Assembly (NCBI GenBank): GCA_035452965.1
Contig: DAOTCE010000030.1
Coordinates: forward strand, 1-59,362
Source of the DNA: Candidatus Paceibacterota bacterium
GTDB taxonomy: Bacteria > Verrucomicrobiota > Verrucomicrobiia > Limisphaerales > UBA8199
Direction: 5' to 3'
Length of the DNA stretch: 59,362 bases
In this document: one piece after another, positions 24,428 through 33,500 of the stretch
Layout of the letters: every line of letters starts with the position of its first letter
How positions within the stretch are numbered: the first letter of the stretch is position 1
Translations under genes and position numbers: made by a program
The notes under the pieces: generated by a model
The model's input: only the letters and a program-made list of their open reading frames with translations
Told to the model about the DNA's origin: nothing
Databases searched by the model: none

Positions 24428-27400
24428 GTGAGATTCACAGTCGCGCTGGCGGCTGGGCTGCTCCTGGCATCCGGCCAGGCCGGTGCCCAGACCCTGAACC
24501 TTCCGCCACGCCCCGCCAACGCCCCGACCGGCAGCCAGTTCGCCAACATCATCACCCCCATGCCCCTGGGCGAGCGCGAGTATTGGATCTACGCGCAGGT
24601 CGCCAGCGGGAACGTCCCGAACTTCCAGCGCACACTGGTGCCCATCAACGTGAGCGCCAATATCAATGGAACCCTGCACACAGCCACCTATTACGCCGCT
24701 CCGGACTACCTGGCGATTGGCTCCGATGCGGATTACTTCCTGGAGCCGACCACGCCCTTGCTGGCCCAGCGGATGTGCGACCTGCTCGGCTGCACACTGC
24801 CGACGCGCAAGATGGTCAACCAGATTTGGACGAACGCCGCGGTCAAACTGCCGCCAAAGCCTATCCCGCCCAGTGGGGCGATGATTACCGTGCCCGTGTT
24901 TGCCCAGCATAATTACATGGTCCACACGCAGCGCGTCGCCTTAACCAATTCATTCCCTCTTGGCGCATTGGTTGGCGGAGACAAGAAGGACGTTGTCGTC
25001 TCCAGTAAGATCTACACGAACTTCAGCGGTCCAACCAAGCCAGTTGTGATTTACGGGTGGCATTCCACGACTGGCGTTCCAATTCAGGGCCTTGTCAACG
25101 ACCATGAGGATACCTATGCCGATTACAGCCATGGTATCCGCCTGGTTCAAAACGCCATTACCGTGGACGGAAGCCCCAACACGGTCACCAACGTCCTGAC
25201 CACCTCCAGCCTCGCCGCCCTCCTCAGTAACGAGGGACCGTCCGAAGGCACAACCAGCGACGGTGTAATCCAGATCCCGCGCTACACGATCGCACCGATG
25301 GCGCCTGTAATCATCATCCAGCCCCGCAGCCGCACGGTGCTGCCGGGCGCCAGCCCCGCTTTTCGGGTGCTGGTTGCGGGCGATCCGCCGCTCAGTTACC
25401 GCTGGCAGTTCAACGGGATGCCGATTGAGGGCGCGACGACCTCCAGCCTGCTCATCAGCAACGTTCAACCCGCCCAAGCCGGCACTTATGCCGTCGTCGT
25501 GACCAACATGGCAGGGACCATCGCCAGCCGCCCTGCCCTGCTTCGCGTCAACACTAATGTCCATCCCATTCTCTTTGCCGACAGCTTTGCAACCGACACT
25601 TCGACAAACTGGAATTTGTTCTGGGGTGCGGTCAACGGTCTCGCCGATTACACCACCAACTGGGCGTACGACTATGGCATGACGCCTTACACTTTCAACG
25701 GTGTCACCGGTCTTGTTCCGCCCGCGCCCAATTCGCCTGACGGCGCCGCTCGCGCCATCCGATTCACGGTCAACAACAACGACACCATCGCCGCCACCGC
25801 CGCGGTGAACATCTACCCCAAGGGCCAGTCTTTCAGCAATGACTTCGCCCTGAAGTTCGACCTGTGGATCAACTACCCCGGTAACGCGGGCGGCGCCGAC
25901 GCGTCGGGCTCCACCCAGTTTGGGGTTTTCGGTATCAACCATCTCGGCACCCAGGTCAACTGGGCCGCTCCCTCGGCTTCTTCTACAGACGGCGTCTGGT
26001 ATGCGCTGGATGGTGAAGGCGACACTGCCGACGACTACCGGGCTTACGTGGGCAACCTCTCCGGCACTCAGACTGACCTGACGGCAGCCGGCACCAGCGG
26101 ATTGAGCGCCTCCAACAGCACCGCCGCCATCTATCAAAGTCTCTTCCCGTCCGCGCGCTTCGAGTCTGCTGGCGCCCCCGGCAAAAACTGGGTCGAAGTG
26201 GAACTGCGCCAAACCAACAGCGTCTTGCTCTGGCTTCTCGACGGCACGGTCGTCGCCCAGCGCACCAACACCTCCAGCTTCACCTTGGGTAACATGATGA
26301 TCGGTTTCATGGACCCATTCCCTTCCATAGCCAGCCCGGCGGATGACGCCTTCGCGTTGTTTGCCAACCTGCGCGTGGAGGACCTCACTGCCCCCGCGCT
26401 CCTTCCGCCTACGATTACCACCCAGCCTGCCGTTCAGGCAGCGAGCGCGGGCGACAACGTGTCGTTCACCGTCGCCGCGAGCGGCGCTTCCCCTCTCAGC
26501 TACCAATGGCGCTTCAACGGGACAAACTTCCCCGGTGCGACTGGTCCCTCCCTCTCCCTGGTCAATGTCCAACCAGCAGATGCCGGCCACTACGATGTTG
26601 TCGTCAGCAATCCCGCCGGCTTGGCCACCAGCGCCATGGCAGCCCTGACCGTCAGTCCGTCCCGAGGCCGTTTTCTATCCATCGCGATGATGACCAACAA
26701 TCAAGCGCAAGTGCTCTTCTCGGGGGTATCAGGACAAAGCTACCTGCTGCAGGCCTCCACCAACCTGTCTTACTGGCAGCCGATCTGGGTGCTCGCCGCC
26801 GGCAACGGTCCCCTACCCTTCTTTGACCCTGACGCGCCTGACTATAGCCGTCGCTTCTACCGCGCGCGCGAGGCAACGTCACAAACGCTGGCCGATTTCG
26901 AGGCCTATTTGCCGGGGACCCAGGTGATGTTCCAGCCGCCTTCTGCCTCCGGTTCAACCTTTCCCTTCCTCGATGCCACGCCCAACCTGGCCTGCGTCAC
27001 CAATATCTTCCCCGCCGGTCACTCCAGCGCCAAAGTGCTGGCCGCAGCTTGGAGCTTCAAAACCGCCACCACTGACTCTTGGTTGCGGCTGACGACCTTC
27101 AGCGCCGCCAACCTGCCCAATCCCACCATCAGCACCAATCAGGCCGTGCAGTTCGATCTCTTCACCGACAAGGCCCTGTACGTCGCCATCGGCTTCCGCG
27201 AAACTGATACCACTGCCCCCATTGGCGCCGACGGCGGAATCGACGGCACTGTGGAATGCCTCGGAGGCACGGCCGACAACAGTCACGTTCCGGTCAAGGG
27301 CCGTTACGTCCCGGCGGGCCAGTGGACAACCTTAACCTTCCTCCTCCCCGCTGAACCAGTGTGCGGCCTGAACGGCAACGGGATATTGGAAAGCACCACA

Positions 27401-27502
27401 GGCAAAGGGGTCTTCGAGCATCTGGCATTCGTGCCGGCCGACGGCTATGGCACTTACCGTGTTTGGCTGGACAACTTCCGGGTGACCGATTTAACCCCGT
27501 AA
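24428..27502 (+). CDS. Large secreted protein with two Ig-like domains
   Basis: About 1024 residues from a GTG that begins a clean signal peptide (VRFTVALAAGLLLASGQAGA); the open frame extends upstream to 24344 without coding character. After an N-terminal about 290-residue domain of unknown type (with DYSHGIRLV), there is an Ig-like domain (PLSYRWQFNG ... GTYAVVVTNMAG). A lectin/laminin-G-like middle region of about 270 residues follows, then a second Ig-like domain (PLSYQWRFNG ... GHYDVVVSNPAG). Next comes the verrucomicrobial module QSYLLQASTNLSYWQ ... RRFYRA, and a final domain of about 200 residues. Probably a cell-surface or secreted binding protein; ligand unknown. It is transcribed away from the response regulator gene. 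Confidence 0.8.
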   Translation: MRFTVALAAGLLLASGQAGAQTLNLPPRPANAPTGSQFANIITPMPLGEREYWIYAQVASGNVPNFQRTLVPINVSANINGTLHTATYYAAPDYLAIGSDADYFLEPTTPLLAQRMCDLLGCTLPTRKMVNQIWTNAAVKLPPKPIPPSGAMITVPVFAQHNYMVHTQRVALTNSFPLGALVGGDKKDVVVSSKIYTNFSGPTKPVVIYGWHSTTGVPIQGLVNDHEDTYADYSHGIRLVQNAITVDGSPNTVTNVLTTSSLAALLSNEGPSEGTTSDGVIQIPRYTIAPMAPVIIIQPRSRTVLPGASPAFRVLVAGDPPLSYRWQFNGMPIEGATTSSLLISNVQPAQAGTYAVVVTNMAGTIASRPALLRVNTNVHPILFADSFATDTSTNWNLFWGAVNGLADYTTNWAYDYGMTPYTFNGVTGLVPPAPNSPDGAARAIRFTVNNNDTIAATAAVNIYPKGQSFSNDFALKFDLWINYPGNAGGADASGSTQFGVFGINHLGTQVNWAAPSASSTDGVWYALDGEGDTADDYRAYVGNLSGTQTDLTAAGTSGLSASNSTAAIYQSLFPSARFESAGAPGKNWVEVELRQTNSVLLWLLDGTVVAQRTNTSSFTLGNMMIGFMDPFPSIASPADDAFALFANLRVEDLTAPALLPPTITTQPAVQAASAGDNVSFTVAASGASPLSYQWRFNGTNFPGATGPSLSLVNVQPADAGHYDVVVSNPAGLATSAMAALTVSPSRGRFLSIAMMTNNQAQVLFSGVSGQSYLLQASTNLSYWQPIWVLAAGNGPLPFFDPDAPDYSRRFYRAREATSQTLADFEAYLPGTQVMFQPPSASGSTFPFLDATPNLACVTNIFPAGHSSAKVLAAAWSFKTATTDSWLRLTTFSAANLPNPTISTNQAVQFDLFTDKALYVAIGFRETDTTAPIGADGGIDGTVECLGGTADNSHVPVKGRYVPAGQWTTLTFLLPAEPVCGLNGNGILESTTGKGVFEHLAFVPADGYGTYRVWLDNFRVTDLTP

Positions 27503-27566
27503 CCCCCCGAAATCGCCCTGTATCACTCCCCTGCCCTGCCAACGGTTCGGCGCGTCCGCTTCCAGT

Positions 27567-28238
27567 TCAAATCCGCGCCAACGCGCCCGACTCCACCCAG
27601 CCTTTGGAAATCGCGTAACGGGTCAGGCTGGCGACGTCGTGAATATTGAGCTTGTTCATCGCCTGCTGGCGGTGCTTCTCCACCGTCTTTATGCTGATGG
27701 ACAGTTCCCCCGCGATTTGCTTGTTCGCGAGGCCCTCTGCCACCAGTTGCAGCACCTCCGCCTCGCGTGACGTCAAACCCGTTCCTTTCTTGCCCGATTG
27801 TCCTTTCTGGAGGATTCCCCCGCCATTCTTGCGCAGACGCTTGGCGATCATTGGACTGAAAAACGCATGACCCTTATGAACCTGGCGAACGGCTTTCAGC
27901 AAATCCGTCGCGGCCGTTTGCTTGACCAGGTAGCCCACGGCTCCGGCCTCCATCAATTGAGTCACATAGTCCTCATCCCCGTACGAAGTCAGGACAAGCA
28001 CCTTGGCCGACGGAACATACTTTACTATCTGCCGCGTCGCTTCCAGACCATTCAAACCCGGCATTGCCACATCCATGAGCACCACCTCGGGCAGCGTCTT
28101 CTTGGCCAACACCACCGCCTTCCGCCCATTCTCCGCTTCGCCCACCACGGAGATATCCCCTTCCGCCTCCAGCAAGGCTCGCAATCCCTGGCGAACCACC
28201 GCATGGTCGTCCACCAGCAAAACAGCTACTTTCTTCAT
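27567..28238 (-). CDS. NarL/FixJ-family response regulator
   Basis: About 223 residues from this ATG (the frame runs open to 28358). The receiver domain has KVAVLLVDDHAVVRQGL, phospho-acceptor Asp in VVLMDVAMPGLNG and Lys in YLVKQTAATDLL. The C-terminal LuxR-type HTH reads LTSREAEVLQLVAEGLANKQ and SISIKTVEKHRQQAMNKL. A typical two-component transcription factor; no sensor kinase is adjacent. It is convergent with the Ig-domain gene, with 64 bases between stops. Confidence 0.93.
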   Translation of the reverse strand: MKKVAVLLVDDHAVVRQGLRALLEAEGDISVVGEAENGRKAVVLAKKTLPEVVLMDVAMPGLNGLEATRQIVKYVPSAKVLVLTSYGDEDYVTQLMEAGAVGYLVKQTAATDLLKAVRQVHKGHAFFSPMIAKRLRKNGGGILQKGQSGKKGTGLTSREAEVLQLVAEGLANKQIAGELSISIKTVEKHRQQAMNKLNIHDVASLTRYAISKGWVESGALARI

Positions 28239-28411
28239 AAGCGACGTAAGGCGGCGCGCCCCTCGGTCTTGCAAGGCCGCGCCGGTTCTAGCATAGCCGA
28301 CTTTGGCGCAGTTGCAACCGCGCCCCTTTCGTCCTGCCAGGGGGTGTTGACTTACCACTGTCTTTCCAAAGAAGTAGTGTCAACCAATCGCCTGGCAGCA
28401 GGCGCTCTGGC

Positions 28412-30442
28412 TCAAACCTGGGTGGTCAGCACGGTTCGGGCCGAATCGAGTTGCGAGCGGGCGCCAAGCAGCAGGATCTGGTCGCCGGATTGGAGTTCCT
28501 CATCGGGGCCGGGATTGATGATCCGGGAACCGCTGCGTTCGATGCCGACAATGCTCGCGCCCGTGCGCGTGCGCAATTCGAGTTCGCCGATCAATTTACC
28601 GGCGGCGGCCGAATTGGCAGCGAGGGTTACGGTCTCCAGATCCGCCTCGCGCAGCAGGGATGGCAGCGCAGCGGGAGCATTAGATTGTCGCGGTGCGGGC
28701 GGTTGCGCAAAGGTCTCCACCAGGGCGGCTTGCGCCTTGGAGTAGATCCTGATGGACGAACGCCAGAGCAGCCAGGTGACGATCGCCACGATGAGAACCA
28801 GCACAGCGAAGACTTCCATGCTCGGCAAAAGGGTGGAACTGAGCGCCAGCACAAATATCCCCATCACGACGGTCCCGGCGATCGGCACCACCTGGGCCAC
28901 AACGGCGCGAATGGCCGCGGTGCGCTCTCCTGCCGTCGCCGCGTGCACCTTGGTTTCCGCGATCAGAAGGCCAAGGGCCTGCAGCTTGCGGAAAGTGGCG
29001 ATGAGCAAGGGTAAGGAAAACACCACGGCCGCCAGCCAAAACGCGGCCTTGAGTCCTTCGTCGCCGATTCCGAGTTCCTTCAACCACCCGGGCCGGCGAC
29101 GCTCCAGGAAGGCCGCCGCGATAAACACCCCCGCTACCAGGACGCTGTTCAGGGCCATTTGCCAAAGCCACTGCCGCACCAACTTTGACGCCATGCTGCT
29201 GTCCCGCTGGCTGCCGAACTGCCCCACCCAGCGAGTGTAGAGGTCAAGGCTGCTGACCAGCGGCCTCGGCGCCACACGGTCGAACCAGCCCACCATGGTG
29301 TCGGCGCTCTTGATCAGGTAGGGCGTCAGCAGGGTCGTGATGGCGGAGACCGCCACGGCGATGGGGTAAAGGAAGTTGCTGGTAACTTTGAGCGTCACGC
29401 CAAGCGACGCAATGATGAACGAAAATTCGCCGATCTGCGCCAGCCCCATGCCGACCCGCAGCGAGGTGCGGGTGTCATTGCCCCCGACGAACGCGCCAAA
29501 AGAGCAGGTCAACACCTTGCCCACGATCACCGCCAGGGTAATGACCAGAACGGGCTGCCAGTGTGCGATCAGCATGGCCGGTTCGATCAACAGCCCGATA
29601 GCCACAAAGAAGATCGCGCTGAACATGTCGCGCACCGGCTCCAGCAGGGTCTCCACCCGGTGGATCTCCCGCGCCTCCGCGATGACAGCGCCAATGATGA
29701 ATGCGCCCAGGGCCACGCTGTAGCCCAGCTTCGCGGCCAGCAGCGACACGCCGAAGCACAAGCCCAGCACGGTGATGATCAACATCTCGTTGCTCTTGAA
29801 TCGCGCCACATAGCCAAGCAAGCGCGGCACCGCGATCAAACCCACCACCAACGCCACCGCCAGGAAGATCCCCAGCTTGCCCAGCGTGAGGCCCACGTCT
29901 CCCACGCTCAACCGGCCCGTCATCGCAATGCCGGACAGGAGCGCGATCATGGCGATGCCGAGAATGTCCTCAATAATCAGCACGCCGAAGATCAGTTGCG
30001 AAAAGCGCTCCTTCATCTTGCCCAGTTCTCCAAGCACCTTGATGATGACCGTGGTGGAGGACATCGAGAGCATCGCGCCGAGGAAGATGCGGTCCAGCAA
30101 GGGCCATGCGAAGTAACGGCCAATTTCATACCCGACCCAGAAGAGCAGCAGGATCTCCATCAGGGCGGCGATCAGGGCCGACGCGCCCACCTGGGTAAGC
30201 TTGCGCAGGTTGAACTCCAGCCCGAGCGAAAACATGAGCAGGATGACCCCCAGCTCGGCCAGCGTGTCAATGGTCTGCTTGTCGTGGATGAGCGCAGCCG
30301 GCGGAGTGTGCGGGCCGATGATGACGCCCGCGAGAATGTAGCCCAGGACCACCGGCTGCTTGAACCGGTGGAAGATCAGTGTTACCAACCCGGCCACAAT
30401 CATCACGACCGCCAGGTCTTGCAGAAAAGCGACCGAATGCAT
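28412..30442 (-). CDS. CPA2-family monovalent cation/proton antiporter with TrkA-C domain
   Basis: About 676 residues from the ATG giving MHSVAFLQDLAVVMIVAG. The N-terminal about 390 residues are a Na+/H+-exchanger domain with many membrane segments and motifs such as GYILAGVIIGPHTP, SLGLEFNLRKL and ALGAFIIGAVIAEA. Two extra hydrophobic pairs follow (about 425-455 and 545-585). A C-terminal RCK/TrkA-C-like domain completes the protein (LELRTRTGASIVGIERSG ... SGDQILLLG). I see no full TrkA-N nucleotide domain as in KefB/KefC. Likely exports K+ or Na+ in exchange for protons. Confidence 0.88.
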   Translation of the reverse strand: MHSVAFLQDLAVVMIVAGLVTLIFHRFKQPVVLGYILAGVIIGPHTPPAALIHDKQTIDTLAELGVILLMFSLGLEFNLRKLTQVGASALIAALMEILLLFWVGYEIGRYFAWPLLDRIFLGAMLSMSSTTVIIKVLGELGKMKERFSQLIFGVLIIEDILGIAMIALLSGIAMTGRLSVGDVGLTLGKLGIFLAVALVVGLIAVPRLLGYVARFKSNEMLIITVLGLCFGVSLLAAKLGYSVALGAFIIGAVIAEAREIHRVETLLEPVRDMFSAIFFVAIGLLIEPAMLIAHWQPVLVITLAVIVGKVLTCSFGAFVGGNDTRTSLRVGMGLAQIGEFSFIIASLGVTLKVTSNFLYPIAVAVSAITTLLTPYLIKSADTMVGWFDRVAPRPLVSSLDLYTRWVGQFGSQRDSSMASKLVRQWLWQMALNSVLVAGVFIAAAFLERRRPGWLKELGIGDEGLKAAFWLAAVVFSLPLLIATFRKLQALGLLIAETKVHAATAGERTAAIRAVVAQVVPIAGTVVMGIFVLALSSTLLPSMEVFAVLVLIVAIVTWLLWRSSIRIYSKAQAALVETFAQPPAPRQSNAPAALPSLLREADLETVTLAANSAAAGKLIGELELRTRTGASIVGIERSGSRIINPGPDEELQSGDQILLLGARSQLDSARTVLTTQV

Positions 30443-30558
30443 TGTTCGGAAAAAGACCTTAGCCTCCGGACGGGAAGTTGGCAAACTGTCGCCGCATAAA
30501 TCGTCCCAGATTCGCACCCGTGCTTGTTTTAGCGCAGGATTACCCTTAGAGTTAAGAG

Positions 30559-33500
30559 GTGAAGCTACTGTTGTTTCCGAGTAGCGCTTGTATAGTTGTG
30601 GGACTTCCCCTGCTCGTGGCGCTCCTCAGCCCCACGACTCATGCGAAGCCAATCCGCTTGCGCAACGAGACGATTTTCACCGAGTACCCGACGAATGCTG
30701 CCGCCAAGGCGCAGGGCCTCGCGGCCCAGGCTCCGGCGGCCGGGCTCTTCCTCGTTCAGTTTCAGGCGGCGGTGACACCAGCCTGGCAGGCGGAGTTGCG
30801 TTCGCTGGGTGTCGAGTTGCTCAAGTATGTGCCGGAGGATGCGTTCATTGCCCGGTTCCGTAACGCTCCACCGGGACAGGTGCGAGCTCTGAGCTTCGTC
30901 CGTTGGGTGGGGCCGTATCGCCCCGACTACAAGATTCATCCGCGGCTGGCCGCCGCCGCGCGCGCGACGCCGCAGACCAATCAGACCATGGAGGTGACGG
31001 TGGTGCTGTCGCCCCGGGCTACGCCCACCGAGATCGCCCAGGTGCGCGCCCTCTTCCCGGCCGTCGCGCAAGAAAGCCGACTGCGACAGGGCACCTTTCT
31101 ACGCGGAACCCTGCCCCCGGCCAACGTCGAAACGCTGGCGCAGTTGGACTCCGTGCTCTGGATCGAGCGCACTCCACGCCGCAAACTGCTGGACGAGCCG
31201 GCGTCCAAACTCGTCGGGGGAGACGATGGGCAGGTCGCCACGCCCACAGTTACTCAGCAACTCGGTTTCGACGGCACGGGCGTAACGATTTGCGTGGCGG
31301 ACACCGGCCTCGACAGCGGGGACCCCGATTCCATGCACCCTGACTTGGAAGGCCGGGTGATCGGTTTTTCGTGGTATGGGAACAACATCTCCGATGGCTC
31401 CGATGGCTACGGTCACGGCACGCACTGCGCCGGCATTGCCGCCGGCAACGCCGCGACGGGTGAAACCAACACGCTCGGATTCGACCCTGAATTCGAGCTG
31501 CAAAGCCCTGATTCCGGAACGTTCTATGGCTTGGGCGTTGCCCCCAACGCCAACCTCTTCATCGAGCGGATCTTCGACGACCAAGGCCTTCAGTCCACTC
31601 CCTTTCCGAATCTCGACGCCCTGGCGCGGGACGCCGTCACCAACGGAGCCGCCATAGGCTCGCATAGCTGGGGCAATGAGGTCCACGGCGAGTATGACAG
31701 CGATGCGGCCCAATTCGATGAGTTGGTGCGCAACGCCGACATTTCGGCACCCGGCGACCACCCCTATATAGTTGTGTTCGCCGCCGGCAATGCCGGGCCT
31801 GGTTCGCAAACCCTGTATAGCCCGGCCTCCGCCAAGAACGTCATAGCGGTGGGGGCATCCCAGAACATGCCGGGCACCATAGCGCTGACCTACGGCCTTT
31901 ATGCCGACGGACCGGACGCGATGGCTGACTTCTCCAGTCGTGGCCCCTGCGAGGATGGCCGCCTCAAGCCGGACGTGGTCGCGCCGGGCACCTGGATCGC
32001 CTCCGCCGCCTCCTCCTACGCCTGGGACATAGCCTCCGTCTCCTGGACGGCCATTGACGACTACTACACGTATATGGGCGGCACCAGCATGGCGGCGCCC
32101 CACGTTGCCGGCGCAGCCGCTGTCTTCGTCCAGTACTACAAGAGCCTGCACACGAACGCCATGCCCTCCCCCGCCCTCGTCAAGGCGGCCCTCATCAATT
32201 CCGCCAACGCGCTGGACCCCTTGAACGGCGGCCCCGGTCCCATTCCCAACAGCGAGGAAGGCTGGGGCCGCGTCACCCTGACCAATATCATCGTCACCAA
32301 CCTCGCCTCCGCCCCGCGTTATCACCAGTACCTGGACCAGACCGTTCTGCTGACCAACGGCCAGGTGCACCTCCAGCATGCGCTCGTTCGCGGTTCCGGC
32401 CAGCCGCTAAAGATCACCCTGGCCTACACCGATGAGCCTGCTTTCGCGGGGGCGATCCCGGCCCTGGTCAATGACTTGGACCTGGAGCTAATCGCCCCCG
32501 ACGGCACGCTCTACCGCGGCAACCAGTTCGCGGGCAGTGATTCCGCCCCCAACGCCCCCTCGCCCGACAGCCTGAACAATGTGGAAGGCGTCCACCTCAC
32601 CCAGCCATTGCCGGGCGACTATCTGGTGCGCGTCCGCGGGCGGCACATCGTGCAGGATGCCTATCCCCGCGACACGACGTCCATCGAGCAGGACTTCGCG
32701 CTGGTTGTTTCCGGTGACCTCGCTCGCCCGGGTGAGGGCTCCGTGTTGCTGGATCGCCCGGCCTATGCCGCCCCCGGCGTGGTCCGGCTCACGGTCTTTG
32801 ACCCCGCCCGCGCCGCTAGCAATAGCGTCAGCGTCCTGCTGCGCAGCACCATCACGGAGACCGCCGGGGAGAACTTCGTCCTCACTTCCTCCGGCAACTA
32901 TGGGGCTTTCACAGGCGCGGTCGCCACCGTCCTTGGTGTGGCCGTGGCGGACGGGGAGCTCGGAATCAATGCCGGCGACACCATCCAGGCGCGCTACCTG
33001 GACAGCTCTGCGACCATGCGCGTGGCAACGGCGGTGGCCGACCTTGTGTGGCCCGTCATCAGCGCCGTGGCGACACATGTTGACCTCGGCGTCATCACCG
33101 TCTCCTGGCAAACGTCCGAGCCGGCCTGGTCCGTCCTCCGCTACGGCACCAGCACCAATTCCCCCTTCCCTCTAGCCGTCACCAATTCCCTGCTGACGGC
33201 CAGCCACTCATTCCGGCTGGGCGGCCTGACCCCCGGCCAGACCTACTACTTTTATGTCGTCTCGGCGGACGCCGCCGGCAATGCCGCTACCAACAACAAC
33301 GCAGGTAAGTTCTTCAGCTTCGTCGCCGTACCCACCCCGACCGTGCTGCTGGTGGATGCTTACGAGCCGGTCAGCGGCTCTCCCGACATCCCCGACAGCA
33401 CCTATACCAATGCCTTGGCGGCTGCCGGCTACTCCTTCGCGCACTGGAAGGTCTCCCAGCGCGGCTCACCCCAACTCTCCGATCTGCAGCCCTTCCCGGT

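Noticed and set aside
24950..26590. 546-residue minus-strand open frame
   Set aside because: Antisense to the secreted Ig-domain protein, Gly/Val/Arg-rich, with no motif; the plus-strand frame has clear domains.
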